In this document: positions 41,921 through 51,376 of the stretch, in pieces | How positions within the stretch are numbered: position 1 is the first letter of the stretch | Layout of the letters: every line of letters starts with the position of its first letter | Assembly: GCF_003858635.1 (NCBI RefSeq) | Contig: NZ_RQJO01000007.1 | Location: forward strand, 497,941 to 561,940 | Source: Larkinella rosea | GTDB taxonomy: Bacteria > Bacteroidota > Bacteroidia > Cytophagales > Spirosomataceae | Length of the DNA stretch: 64,000 nt | Reading direction: 5' to 3' | The notes under the pieces: generated by a model | Database searches by the model: none | Seen by the model: only the letters and a program-made list of their open reading frames with translations | Told to the model about the DNA's origin: nothing | Position numbers and translations under genes: made by a program

Positions 41921-44566
41921 TTATTCACTCTTCAACACCTTCGCCGGGTTACTTCGTGCAGCTTTCAACGTCTGCGAGCCGATGAGCAGGAACGCCAGCG
42001 CCATCACCACCAGCACACTGATTACCAGCTCAATAACGCCTATCGGCTGGTGATACTCGAATTTGGTCAGTACATACTGATCGAAGAAAATGTACGTAAC
42101 CGGCAGCGCAACCAGTGTCGCGATAAGCAATAGCAGTAGAAATCCTTTGCTCAGGTGGAAAATCAAGCCGCTTTCGGTAGCGCCCAACACCTTCCGGATG
42201 CTGATTTCCTTGAGCCGGGTTTCCGTCGTGAAAACCACCATACCGAACAGGCCCATCGACGCAATGCAGATGGCGAGGAAGGTGATGAAACCAATTACTT
42301 TCACCATGACCTCAAACTGCTTGTAGGCTTCTTCAATCTGGTCGTCGTAGAACGCGGCTTTGAGCGGATGGATTTTATCGATTTTCTGCCAGGCCGCTTC
42401 GATGCTCGACAAAGCCGCCGGGTAATCTTCGGATTTGATGCCCACGTTCAGGTTGCCCCCGGTTTCTTCGGATGAATACCGGAAAACCGTCGGCTCGATT
42501 TTATGATCCATCGTTCCGTAATGAAAATCTTTTAAAACCCCCACGATCGTCAGTGGTTTATTGTCCAGAACAACCTGTTTGCCAACGGCTTCGGCCGGGT
42601 TGCGCTCGGCAATGTGAAAGCGTTTCAGAACCTGCTCGTTCACAATGACTTCCGTTTCGTTGCCGCTGGTCGGACGGTTTTTGAAATTGGTTCCGGCCAG
42701 AAACCGGTGCTTGTGGAGGGGAATGTAGTTTTCATCGACAAAATTGAGCCACACCATCGCCGAATCCTGCACACCATGGCCTTTGTATTTCAACTGCGTT
42801 CCGTAAAGACTTCCCAGACTGGTAATCATCCGCGAGGTTGCAATCTGACTCACTGCCGGAATTTCGGCCAGCTCCTTTTTCAGCAGCGAACTTTTGTTGC
42901 CCTGCATCCGGATGTTCAGGATGTTTTCGGTGGTAAAACCCAGGTCGAACGAGAGAAAACCGCGGTATTGTTTGTAACCGATCAGCGTAGTTGTGATAAA
43001 TATTAACGAGAACGTATACTGGACGACAATCAGGGTCTTGCGCATGTTGACATGCCGGAAAACCTTCAAAGAAGATGCGTCTTTCATGGCCTGAATCGCC
43101 TGAATCCGGGAATAAAAAAGGGCGGGTAAAAAACCGGCTCCTAACCCCACTACCAACGCCAGCAGCAGAAAATAAAGAATCAGCATCGGCGATAACTCCA
43201 GGGAAACGATGTCGGCCAGTTGGGGCGCCAGCGCCATGAACTGACTGCGCAGGATCAGAAACAGAAGAAACGAAAAAACCAGCGCCATAACCGAAATAAT
43301 AACCGATTCGGCCATAAATTGACCTAAAACGTGGTTTTTCAGTGCACCGATTACTTTACGAATGCCGACTTCCCGCGATCGGCGCATCGACCGCGCAATG
43401 GAAAGGTTGGTGTAATTGAAACAGGCCGAAAGGATGACGACGAAAGCGAGTCCAATCAGGATCCAGGCTACCGGTTGGGGAATGTTGACGCCAATCTCAT
43501 TGGATAACCGTTCGCTGAAAACGATTTTATCCATCGGCTGAAGCGAGAGATCAATTTTCTGGCGATCCAACGTTGCATTTTCGGCGGTGCTGATCCGGTC
43601 GAGACCCGCCTGGATGGCGGCTAAGTTGGCATTTTCGGGCAGCGTGAGATACACATAATTCTGGTAAATATTATTCCAGTCCATGACACCGCCGTCCGAA
43701 TCAGCTTTTTGTCCGAGCATCGACGACAGCGAAACCAGGGCTTCAAACCGGATGTGCGACAGTTTGGGAATGTCTTTCAGAACGCCGGTCACCGTGTAAT
43801 TGACGGTATCGAAGCGCACGGTTTTTCCCAGCGCTTCCGTTTCACCGAATAATTTGTGGGCGGTTTTTTCGGTAACAACAAGTGAATACGGTTCTTTCAG
43901 GGCCGTAGCCGGATTTCCTTTGAGCATCGGGAAGGTAAAAATCTTTAAAAACGACGGATCAGCCCAGGTTGCCTCCAGCGGAATGATGGTTTCATCGTTG
44001 ACTTTCGCATCGCTGTAAAAACCCCGGCGTATCAGGGTTACATCCTCAACACCCGGAATGGTTTCCCGAATTTTGTAGCCCGCTTTCAGCGAGGTCGAAG
44101 CAAAATTCATGATGTTGTGCTCCGCCGACTCATGGCGGGTCAACAGGCGGTAGATTCGGTGTCTCTTTTCGTGGAACAGGTCGTAGGAAAACAGATCGGT
44201 CAGGAAGGCGATGACCAGCAGGCCAACGGACATGCTGACGGCCAGCCCGATGATGTTGATGGCCGAGAATAATTTGTTGCGCACCAGACTGCGCCGGGAG
44301 GTTTTGAGGTAGCTGCCGAGCATGAGCCAATGAATGAAAAGGTTGATAAATTCAGGTTTGCGGATGGTATAGGGTCGGAAAAACTTCAGGGCGTCGAGCA
44401 TGTAAATCCAGCGGGCGTGCCGGATGCCTTTGGTTTTCAGATTGCGTTCAAAATATTCGTTCATGTCGCCTTCCAAATCTTCGAGCAGGTCGCGCCGGCA
44501 ATACCAGCGCAACAGCGTCCGAGCCCAGCGGGGCGGTTGGGGCGGTTTTTGCGCCGATGTTTTCAT
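41921..44566 (-). CDS. FtsX/MacB-type ABC transporter permease with N-terminal prefix
   Basis: This is an 881-residue membrane protein. The first 90 residues (RWARTLLRWYCRRDLLEDLE) are the prefix domain found in permeases of this phylum. Two MacB-type periplasmic domains (about residues 120-330 and 490-690) and two FtsX core domains follow, with helices near residues 110, 375, 425, 465, 510, 740, 795 and 840. Such permeases usually pair with an ATPase encoded elsewhere and export peptides or drugs or act in stress signalling. The start overlaps the PadR gene stop as ATGA, so PadR is probably its regulator. Confidence 0.93.
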   Translation of the reverse strand: MKTSAQKPPQPPRWARTLLRWYCRRDLLEDLEGDMNEYFERNLKTKGIRHARWIYMLDALKFFRPYTIRKPEFINLFIHWLMLGSYLKTSRRSLVRNKLFSAINIIGLAVSMSVGLLVIAFLTDLFSYDLFHEKRHRIYRLLTRHESAEHNIMNFASTSLKAGYKIRETIPGVEDVTLIRRGFYSDAKVNDETIIPLEATWADPSFLKIFTFPMLKGNPATALKEPYSLVVTEKTAHKLFGETEALGKTVRFDTVNYTVTGVLKDIPKLSHIRFEALVSLSSMLGQKADSDGGVMDWNNIYQNYVYLTLPENANLAAIQAGLDRISTAENATLDRQKIDLSLQPMDKIVFSERLSNEIGVNIPQPVAWILIGLAFVVILSACFNYTNLSIARSMRRSREVGIRKVIGALKNHVLGQFMAESVIISVMALVFSFLLFLILRSQFMALAPQLADIVSLELSPMLILYFLLLALVVGLGAGFLPALFYSRIQAIQAMKDASSLKVFRHVNMRKTLIVVQYTFSLIFITTTLIGYKQYRGFLSFDLGFTTENILNIRMQGNKSSLLKKELAEIPAVSQIATSRMITSLGSLYGTQLKYKGHGVQDSAMVWLNFVDENYIPLHKHRFLAGTNFKNRPTSGNETEVIVNEQVLKRFHIAERNPAEAVGKQVVLDNKPLTIVGVLKDFHYGTMDHKIEPTVFRYSSEETGGNLNVGIKSEDYPAALSSIEAAWQKIDKIHPLKAAFYDDQIEEAYKQFEVMVKVIGFITFLAICIASMGLFGMVVFTTETRLKEISIRKVLGATESGLIFHLSKGFLLLLLIATLVALPVTYIFFDQYVLTKFEYHQPIGVIELVISVLVVMALAFLLIGSQTLKAARSNPAKVLKSE

Positions 44567-44898
44567 ACCGAGCCTTCCAGATTAAAACCGGGTATGACAC
44601 GCCACAAGGCTTCGCGAACCTCTTTAGACCGCGTCAGGGCAACTTTCCCCGCGTGCGATACTTCATAAAACCGTTTGCGTTTGCCACCGCGCTCGCTGGT
44701 GGCTTCGCCCATGCGGCTTTTCACCAAACCTTTTTCCTCCAGCCGGTTCAAAACCGCATGCACCACGCCCAGCTTGGCCACCCGGCCGGTGTATTTTTCA
44801 AGTTCGTCGCAAATGGCCACGCTGTAGGCGTCATTCACCAATGCCGCGATCGTGAGCAACACCAGTTCTTCAAATTCGCCCAGATTCGTTCCTTTCAT
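44563..44898 (-). CDS. PadR-family transcriptional regulator
   Basis: This is a 111-residue PadR-type winged-helix repressor. The helix-turn-helix covers about residues 9-65 (EELVLLTIAALVNDAYSVAI, then KLGVVHAVLNRLEEKGLV) and the wing follows at about residues 66-88 (GGKRKRFYEVS). The C-terminal dimer helix is short. It is the first gene of an operon with the permease, whose start it overlaps. Two direct repeats of ATGTATGTAAAATA lie upstream at 44941-44986, over the probable -7 box, and are the likely self-control site. Confidence 0.93.
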   Translation of the reverse strand: MKGTNLGEFEELVLLTIAALVNDAYSVAICDELEKYTGRVAKLGVVHAVLNRLEEKGLVKSRMGEATSERGGKRKRFYEVSHAGKVALTRSKEVREALWRVIPGFNLEGSV

Positions 44899-44937
44899 GG
44901 GTTATCAACTACCGGTTTTTGATTTTCATTAATTCAT

Positions 44938-44986
44938 CAAATGTATGTAAAATAGAATTGTTAATTCACTATATGTATGTAAAATA
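44938..44986 (-). promoter_or_regulatory. PadR promoter with two direct repeats, probable operator
   Basis: ATGTATGTAAAATA occurs exactly at 44941-44954 and 44973-44986, 32 bases apart, close to three helical turns. On the minus strand TACATTTG (plus 44938-44945) matches the TAnnTTTG -7 box and overlaps the proximal repeat. The PadR start codon is 40 bases downstream. PadR proteins bind ATGT/ACAT motifs, so this is a good candidate autoregulatory site. Confidence 0.6.
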
Positions 44987-45036
44987 ATTTGATGGGCAGC
45001 CCGTCGGGCTTTTGCGGTCGATTAGGACTAGAAAGG

Positions 45037-45777
45037 TTAACCGGGTTTGGAGAAAAACGTCTGGCGGACCCGGCGGGACATCCGAATGGCCGAGCCGCTG
45101 GTGAGCTGAACGGTTCCGTCCCGATCGATTTTCTCAACGAACAACATGTTGACGAGGTGGGATTTATGCACCCGCACGAAATCGTGTTCTTTCAACATGA
45201 TCTCGAATTCCTTGAGCGTTTTGGACGCACAAAACCGGCGGTTGTTGGTCAGGTAAAAGAAGGTATAGTTGTTGTCGGCTTCACAGCGGATAATATCCGC
45301 AATGGTCAGTAAATGAACACCTTCCGTTGTTGGGATTGGTAATTTGTGCTGGCTTGGATTCGGCGTTTTGAGGTTGTGGACCAGGTTCCTGATCAGAACA
45401 CCCGGCGAAATGGATTGCGGCTGACGACGCAGAAACTTGTCGAACGCAATCCGGAGTTCGTCGATGTCGATCGGTTTGAGCAGGTAATCCAGCGCACTGA
45501 CTTTGATGGCCTGCAAGGCAAACTGGTGATAGGCCGTCGTGAAAATCACTTCAAAATCCCAACTGTCGACGGCATTCAGCACATCAAAACCGTTCAGAAC
45601 CGGCATTTCCACATCCAGAAAAAGAAGGTGGGGGTGGAACGATTTAATCAGGGTGATTCCTTGTTGCGGACTGTTTGCGGTTCGGAAATCGGTGATTTCG
45701 GGCAGGTATTTCTGCACCAGAATTTCCAGCACGTGACAGGCGCGGGGCTCGTCGTCAATGACCAGGGCGCGATACAT
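45037..45777 (-). CDS. LytTR-type response regulator
   Basis: This is a 246-residue regulator with an N-terminal receiver and a C-terminal LytTR DNA-binding domain. The receiver covers about residues 1-120 and has Asp in LVIDDEPRA, phospho-acceptor Asp in LLFLDVEMPVLNGFD and Lys in YLLKPIDIDEL. The LytTR domain covers about residues 145-245, with HLLTIADIIRCEADNNYTFF and FVRVHKSHLVN. I chose ATG at 45777, which overlaps the kinase gene by 23 bases on the same strand; a longer reading extends upstream but adds no domain. It forms a two-component unit with the propeller kinase. Confidence 0.93.
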   Translation of the reverse strand: MYRALVIDDEPRACHVLEILVQKYLPEITDFRTANSPQQGITLIKSFHPHLLFLDVEMPVLNGFDVLNAVDSWDFEVIFTTAYHQFALQAIKVSALDYLLKPIDIDELRIAFDKFLRRQPQSISPGVLIRNLVHNLKTPNPSQHKLPIPTTEGVHLLTIADIIRCEADNNYTFFYLTNNRRFCASKTLKEFEIMLKEHDFVRVHKSHLVNMLFVEKIDRDGTVQLTSGSAIRMSRRVRQTFFSKPG

Positions 45778-48700
45778 GGGAGGGCGGAAAAAGTGGATTG
45801 GAGCGGACCGCAATCTGGGTGATAATCGGCAATTGGACGCGAACACGGGTTCCGGCGGGTTGCCCGTCGGCATCGACGAGGTCTTCGATTTCCAGGGTTC
45901 CGTGTCCGTGACCCGCCGGTTCGAGCAGTTGCAAGCGTTCGGTCACGAGCGCCAGTCCACGAGTGGTTCGGGCGACAAGTTTCTGGGCCGAGAGGCCGGC
46001 CGCCCGCTGCCGTCCAACGCCATTGTCTTCGATCAGGCAGGTCAGTGTCTGACTATCAGATTGTTGGATGAATAATCGAAGTTGACGCGAACCGGTTTGG
46101 TGGATAAGTCCGTGCCAGATTGCATTTTCGACCAGCGGTTGCAGCAGGAGCGACGGAATTTGCGAGTTGGAGGCTTCAACGCCGGGATCAACATCGATGG
46201 AATAATGGAGGGGTTGATCGAACCGCATGGATTCAAGTTCGAGATACAGCCGAATCAGGTCCAGTTCGTGCTGGAGCGCATGAAAATTCCGGGCCGATTC
46301 TTCGAGCACCAACCGCAATAAACGCGAAAATTTAGACAAATACCGGTAAGCGGTTTCGGTATTATCGGCCAGAATGCACTCCTGAATCGAATTGAGGCAG
46401 TTGAAAATGAAATGCGGATTCATCTGGGCGCGAATGGCGCGGGTTTCCAGTTCGGCGATCAGTTGCGCCAGGCGGTTTTTTTCCACCTCCCGTTTTTTGA
46501 TCTGCTTTTCCCGGTACCGGATAAATCCCCAGATACTAAGAATCAGGCCCAACAGGGCGAGACCGATGAACCAGCTCTGTTGCCAGAACGGCGGCAAAAT
46601 TTCAAATGAAAACGTGACGGGTCGACTCCAGGCGCCGTTGTCCGACGCTCCCACCAGCCGGAAGGTATACGAGCCGGGTTTCAAACCGGAATAGGTTACC
46701 GATCGATCATTTCCTGAACTCGTACGCCAGCTTTCCCCGCTGCCGTCGAGCCGAAACCGGTAGCGGTTGAACGACGGATTGGTTAAACTGGGCAGGGCAA
46801 ATGCAAACGTCAACGCGTTTCGGGAAGGGGGTAACTGGCAACCAACCGGCAGGCCGGTTCGGACGTCTTTTGAGGCCGCATACTGGAAAATATCTCCTTT
46901 TTCTTCCCGCAACCGGACTTGCGAAATTAATACGGAAGGAGGTTTCGGTTGGCGTTCGAGTTGCTTCATCGAAAACCGCAGGAGTCCTTCTGAACTGCTG
47001 ATCCATAGCGTGTCGGTCGGGTATTCGAACAATCGCGGATTCTGGAAGGATTCGCCGAAAAAACCGTCCCTATAATCAAAATTGCGGATTTGAGGAGCCG
47101 CCGTTTCGGGGATCAGGCAGCTTAAGGCCGTTGAACCGCCCGCCCAGATCCGGCCTTTGTGGTCGATCAGGACGTCATTGAATGTATTGGAAGGCAATCC
47201 GTCGCGCGTGGTGTACTGACGCAGGAGTTGAAAGCGGTTTTGCTGAAAACGGCCGAATAACAAACCTTGTCCTTCCGTTGCCAGCCAGGCGTTACCGCGC
47301 CGGTCGAGGGCAATTTTGCGAATGGATCGAACCGTTACCGGTCCAATGGTGATGCGGTGATTGTGAAATTTCCCGGCCCGGAACGATACCAAACCATAGT
47401 CGCTGGCGAGCCAGAGCGTGTGGTCGGGGGTTTCAATGCCGGTATAAAAAATCGTGAATTTATAGCGATTGGTCACGTGTTCATAAAACCGCAGGCGGTA
47501 GGGGCGGGTAGGCTCAGCATCGGGCAGAATCTGGGTAATACCGATATCGCCAACAGCCCACAGATTTCCGGATCGGTCCGGAAAAATGTCGTTAAATCCC
47601 TCATCGCCAAGTCCATCGGCGGGCGTATATTTTCGAATACGCCGGTTAGTCATTGAAAATAATCCCTGGTAGGTAGTGCTTAACCAGAGCGTTCCGCGCC
47701 GATCCTGCCGAATTCCGTTGATGCCCGCAATCGAAGTCAGGTCGTTGCCAAGTTTCCGAAGGTGATCACCGTCCCGAACGAACAACCGGCCGTGGGGAGC
47801 CCCCATCACCAATTGACCATTATAGCGGCCGAATCCGGTGATTTCATTGCCGCCGACCAGCTTCGGGAGTTTTAGCCGGTCAAACTGCGACGGTCGAATT
47901 TTGAGCAGGCCTTCGTTGGTGGCAATCCAGAAAATGCCTTCAAAGTCCAAAAGCATTTTGTAAAAAGTGCCGCTGGTTTTCTGGTACAAATCCAGTAGCC
48001 GTTCCGGGGCCGCCCCGTCGGGTGTTTGCCGGTAAATACCGTAGGCGAGGTGCCAGAACTGCCCCTGCTGCCAGAATACATCACCGGGAGCCTGGTTCGG
48101 GAAGAGCCGTTCCTCTTTTCCGTTTCGCAGCCGGATGACGCAAAACAGGTTCTGGGCGGTAAACAGCAGATCGTCGGCGGAACGGACGGCGAGGGACTGA
48201 ATCTCCACCTTGGGTCCCGGACTTTGCCAGATTCGTTCCAGCGGCAAACCGGGTGTATACCGCAGGAGGTCGTATTTCCCGCCGATGTATAACCGCTGCT
48301 GTTCGTCAAAGGCCAGCGAAAAAACGCGCCGGTGGGAACGATTCGGAACCATTTTTTCGTATCCCGGCAACGCAACCGGCCGGATGTTGGCGGTGGGTTG
48401 AACGCTCACCGTCTGTAAATCTGGTGCCGTAAGTTGATAAACCCCACTGGCCGTCGCACACCAGAGGTTTTGCTGCTGATCGAACAGTAAGCTGTTCATG
48501 CGCACATAGTGGCCGGTTTGCAGACTGCGGATTGCGTGGGCGGTTCCGTGCCGAACCAGAAATAACCCATCTTCGGTACCCACCCACAACCGGCCGTTCC
48601 GATCCTCGACAATGGTATTGACCAGCCCCAGCCAGCGGCCTTCCGCCGACACACTAATGGTTTCAAAACCGTAGCCGTCATAGCGCACCAGACCGATGTC

Positions 48701-48874
48701 GGTGCCGAGCCAGAGAAAACCGCTGGAATCGCGAAAAATCGTATGAATATCCGACGTTGGCAGACCCTGCCGCAACCCGATGGTTTCGACCACAAATGAC
48801 CCGCCGGTTTGCCCCGCACCTCGAATCGGCAACAGATTCATCAACAGACCGATACACACAAGGAGAATGCGCAT
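45755..48874 (-). CDS. Two-component sensor with beta-propeller, Y_Y_Y and LytS-type kinase domains
   Basis: This is a 1039-residue sensor kinase. The signal anchor covers residues 1-21. A two-bladed set of regulator propeller repeats fills about residues 25-640 (for example SDIHTIFRDSSGFLWLGTD). A Y_Y_Y domain follows (about residues 660-780, LKPGSYTFRLVGASDNGAWS), then one membrane helix, then a LytS-like HisKA domain with QMNPHFIFNCLNSIQ and QPLVENAIWHGL. I chose ATG at 48874 over TTG nine codons upstream. The 3' end overlaps the LytTR regulator. Such kinases of this phylum usually sense extracellular sugars. The signal here is unknown. Confidence 0.92.
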   Translation of the reverse strand: MRILLVCIGLLMNLLPIRGAGQTGGSFVVETIGLRQGLPTSDIHTIFRDSSGFLWLGTDIGLVRYDGYGFETISVSAEGRWLGLVNTIVEDRNGRLWVGTEDGLFLVRHGTAHAIRSLQTGHYVRMNSLLFDQQQNLWCATASGVYQLTAPDLQTVSVQPTANIRPVALPGYEKMVPNRSHRRVFSLAFDEQQRLYIGGKYDLLRYTPGLPLERIWQSPGPKVEIQSLAVRSADDLLFTAQNLFCVIRLRNGKEERLFPNQAPGDVFWQQGQFWHLAYGIYRQTPDGAAPERLLDLYQKTSGTFYKMLLDFEGIFWIATNEGLLKIRPSQFDRLKLPKLVGGNEITGFGRYNGQLVMGAPHGRLFVRDGDHLRKLGNDLTSIAGINGIRQDRRGTLWLSTTYQGLFSMTNRRIRKYTPADGLGDEGFNDIFPDRSGNLWAVGDIGITQILPDAEPTRPYRLRFYEHVTNRYKFTIFYTGIETPDHTLWLASDYGLVSFRAGKFHNHRITIGPVTVRSIRKIALDRRGNAWLATEGQGLLFGRFQQNRFQLLRQYTTRDGLPSNTFNDVLIDHKGRIWAGGSTALSCLIPETAAPQIRNFDYRDGFFGESFQNPRLFEYPTDTLWISSSEGLLRFSMKQLERQPKPPSVLISQVRLREEKGDIFQYAASKDVRTGLPVGCQLPPSRNALTFAFALPSLTNPSFNRYRFRLDGSGESWRTSSGNDRSVTYSGLKPGSYTFRLVGASDNGAWSRPVTFSFEILPPFWQQSWFIGLALLGLILSIWGFIRYREKQIKKREVEKNRLAQLIAELETRAIRAQMNPHFIFNCLNSIQECILADNTETAYRYLSKFSRLLRLVLEESARNFHALQHELDLIRLYLELESMRFDQPLHYSIDVDPGVEASNSQIPSLLLQPLVENAIWHGLIHQTGSRQLRLFIQQSDSQTLTCLIEDNGVGRQRAAGLSAQKLVARTTRGLALVTERLQLLEPAGHGHGTLEIEDLVDADGQPAGTRVRVQLPIITQIAVRSNPLFPPSHVSRPGH

Positions 48875-49140
48875 GAGCAGGGAGAAGGCTTTCGGCCACA
48901 AGGTACGCCCGGAATTCTACGTTGTCAACGGCTGGCCGAACCGTTCCCTCAGGCGCTAAAACCGTTCCTTCATCCGATTGGATTTTCTCTGTCAGTGCGG
49001 TGACTTTTAGTCATCGATTGCAACAAATGGGTAACCGTCATGAACCAGATTCTATTCCCTGCGCTTGTACCGGTCGGTCAGCGGATTAGCAGGGCGTTGC
49101 GGTACGCCAGTAATCAGGCAGGTAAATAAGTAAAAATCAT

Positions 49141-49749
49141 ATGGAACGCCGAGATTTTCTTGCCGGGACCGTCGCAGCCAGTTTGTTTTCGCTCCCGCAA
49201 CCGGTAGTCGCAGGAACCCGGATTGGGGACCTGCTGCCGTTTTATTTACCGCCGGCCACTGAGCCTTTGTTGCCCGGTTCACGCGGAATCGACATCCGAA
49301 CCCGGGTGCGGCACCACCAGACCAATGGCCAGTTTTCGTGCGTCGAATTTGTGGTAGGCCCGAACGTAATGGGGCCGGCTCCCCACCTCCACGAAGCCCT
49401 TGACGAACTGATGTTTGTGCTGGAGGGCACCGTCAGTGTACTCGTGGGCGAGGAGGTGTTTCAGGTTCAGGCCGGTGGCTGGCATCTGCGGCCCAGGGGT
49501 ATCGTCCATACGTTCTGGAATGCGACCGATCAGATCGCCCGCGCCATCGACATGTATTTTCAGCAACCGTTTGAAGAGTACCTGGAAGCGTCGTTCCACA
49601 CACTCCCGAAAGAAGCCCAGGCGAAAGGGCTGTCGATGGATTCTCCCGAAATGCGGATCAAACACCGGCAACTGGCCGAAAAATTCGGGATGAAGGGATT
49701 TCCCGAAAAACGGCAGCCCCTGATTGAAAAATACGGTTTGAAAGGCTGA
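49141..49749 (+). CDS. Cupin-domain protein with Tat-like signal
   Basis: This is a 202-residue exported cupin. The N-terminus reads ERRDFLAGTVAASLFSL, a Tat-type signal. The cupin core spans about residues 60-125 with metal-binding residues in HLHEALDELMFVLEG and a further His in RGIVHTFWN. A helical tail (about residues 145-202) ends LIEKYGLKG. It precedes a group of small lipoprotein genes on the same strand by 57 bases and may be in the same transcript. Substrate and role are unknown. Confidence 0.8.
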   Translation: MERRDFLAGTVAASLFSLPQPVVAGTRIGDLLPFYLPPATEPLLPGSRGIDIRTRVRHHQTNGQFSCVEFVVGPNVMGPAPHLHEALDELMFVLEGTVSVLVGEEVFQVQAGGWHLRPRGIVHTFWNATDQIARAIDMYFQQPFEEYLEASFHTLPKEAQAKGLSMDSPEMRIKHRQLAEKFGMKGFPEKRQPLIEKYGLKG

Positions 49750-49806
49750 GCCGGGTTTTTGAGGTCGGAGAAATCACGCTGAGCGACTTCAACCTGAAAC
49801 GTATCA

Positions 49807-50103
49807 ATGACAAAGGGCCTAAAAATACTGCTGTTGCTGTTCATGCTGGCGGGCATTAGCTGGGGTGTTTATGAATGCCGGTTTTACCTCAGTTACCAAC
49901 AGGATCTGGCCGAGCGGCCGTGGGCCTACAGCGAAGATAAAACCGCCAAACGGCTCGCCGGAAACTGGGCGGGCGAGTTTCGGGACCCCGATGGTGTGCA
50001 TAAGAACCTTCATCTCGAAATTCTGGAGCCGGTTTCCAGTCAAACTTACGTACACCACCGAAACCGGTTCAATTGGTTCGAGCAGTGCCGAGCCCCGGTA
50101 TGA
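49807..50103 (+). CDS. Small membrane-anchored hypothetical protein, possibly frameshifted
   Basis: This is a 98-residue protein whose first 22 residues form a hydrophobic anchor (KGLKILLLLFMLAGISWGVY). The rest is polar, with KRLAGNWAGEFRDPDGVH and then VHHRNRFNWFEQC. Another plus-strand frame is open to 50143 and reads KLTYTTETGSIGSSS, which looks like a natural beta-rich continuation of the NWAGEFRDPDG part. A base change near 50030-50045 would join the two. I cannot decide between a short true end and a frameshift or sequencing error. No function is known. Confidence 0.45.
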   Translation: MTKGLKILLLLFMLAGISWGVYECRFYLSYQQDLAERPWAYSEDKTAKRLAGNWAGEFRDPDGVHKNLHLEILEPVSSQTYVHHRNRFNWFEQCRAPV

Positions 50104-50139
50104 CAAAACCGCAACACTTCACCTTTCACGAACAAAACC

Positions 50140-50667
50140 ATGAGAAAAATCCTGTCCTTTTACTTGCTGCTGGCCGTTTTTGTGATCAATTCGGGAGCAG
50201 GCTGCGGTGGCCGTACAACCGACGAGCCCGAGTCATCCGCGCAGGCGTTTCTTCGAATGAAAATCAACGGCAAAACCTGGGCAGCCACCGGCAAAATTTC
50301 GGGTGTTGCGGGAAAAGTGCCCGGAATTGCCACTCAGGGCATTATTTCTTTCAGTGGCGACTCGGGCAAAGATAACCTGACGGTCAATATTTACGGCACC
50401 ACAAGCCCCGGCACCTACACCATTTTGCCACAGAACGCCAACAACAGTGTGGCGGCCTTATCGTTGAGCGATGGCTCTGTGAACGGCAATTACCTCAGCA
50501 CCAAAGCGCCCGGCAGTAGCCTGACCGTCAAAGTCACCCAGGCCAGTGATACACGCGTGTCCGGAACGTTTAGCGGTACGCTGAACCTGGAATATGCGCT
50601 GGGCACCGGAACCGCCGGGCCAACGACGGTGACCATTACCGATGGGGAGTTTTCAACCATTGATTGA
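50140..50667 (+). CDS. Lipoprotein of unknown function (DUF6252-like)
   Basis: This is a 175-residue protein with a lipoprotein-type N-terminus and Cys near residue 22 (INSGAGCGG). The mature part is small-residue-rich and beta-rich: LRMKINGKTWAATGKISG, NIYGTTSPGTYTI and SLTVKVTQASDTRVSGTFSG. This is the pattern of DUF6252-type secreted proteins of this phylum, recalled by pattern and not searched. It is the first of three consecutive lipoprotein genes on the plus strand, with 10 bases to the next start. The role is unknown. Confidence 0.72.
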   Translation: MRKILSFYLLLAVFVINSGAGCGGRTTDEPESSAQAFLRMKINGKTWAATGKISGVAGKVPGIATQGIISFSGDSGKDNLTVNIYGTTSPGTYTILPQNANNSVAALSLSDGSVNGNYLSTKAPGSSLTVKVTQASDTRVSGTFSGTLNLEYALGTGTAGPTTVTITDGEFSTID

Positions 50668-50677
50668 CAAACCGGCC

Positions 50678-51364
50678 ATGAAGACCGCATTGTGGATGGT
50701 TTTGGGACTGGTACTGGCCGTGTTGTCCTGCCAGCAAAAAGGAGACGATCCCAAACCGGAAAATCCGGTCATGGGTACGTATTGGTACGGTTTGATTTCG
50801 TATCCGGGCGAAACGATCAGCCGGGTGTTTTCGCTCCATTTTGACCAGGGAAGCGATTTTTACTGGCAGGACATCAGCGGCACCTACACCGGCAAATGGA
50901 AGTACGCCAACGATGAAGTGACCATTACGTTCAACACCAACGGGATTCAGACCACGTTTAAAATTCAGGACGGAAATCAGATGGTGAGTTATAAGAACCT
51001 GAATCACAGTGCCTGGACGATCCGGCAGTTCAACAAAATTGAAGACGAAATTTTGTTGAAAGAAGGTCCAAAACTGCCCCAAACGAATTGGAAGGGAAGT
51101 TTAATTTTATCCTTCGATTTCGATAAACCGGGATGGGTATTCTATAAACCCGGCACCACGTATCACACTGGTCGGGCCGAATCCTATGCCGCGTCAGGCG
51201 TTGGGCTATGGATTGAAAAATCGTTCTGGGATGCCTCCCACGACGTGCAGTTTTACGGGGTTTTTCTGAACGGGAAAACCCTGATCGGTAATTTTCAATA
51301 CCGCCCGTTTGGTACAAAGGATTATACAACCCTGACCAGTGATCAATTCCTCAAGACTCCTTAA
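50678..51364 (+). CDS. Lipoprotein of unknown function
   Basis: This is a 228-residue lipoprotein with Cys at residue 18 (VLAVLSCQQK). It is beta-rich and contains YWYGLISYPGETISRVFSLH in the N-terminal half, and two similar parts may fold as separate small barrels. I chose ATG at 50678; a longer reading overlaps the gene before and lacks a signal at its start. The next gene starts 13 bases after the stop, so the three lipoprotein genes are probably one transcript. No domain is recognised. Confidence 0.7.
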   Translation: MKTALWMVLGLVLAVLSCQQKGDDPKPENPVMGTYWYGLISYPGETISRVFSLHFDQGSDFYWQDISGTYTGKWKYANDEVTITFNTNGIQTTFKIQDGNQMVSYKNLNHSAWTIRQFNKIEDEILLKEGPKLPQTNWKGSLILSFDFDKPGWVFYKPGTTYHTGRAESYAASGVGLWIEKSFWDASHDVQFYGVFLNGKTLIGNFQYRPFGTKDYTTLTSDQFLKTP

Positions 51365-51376
51365 AACCGCCCGAAA

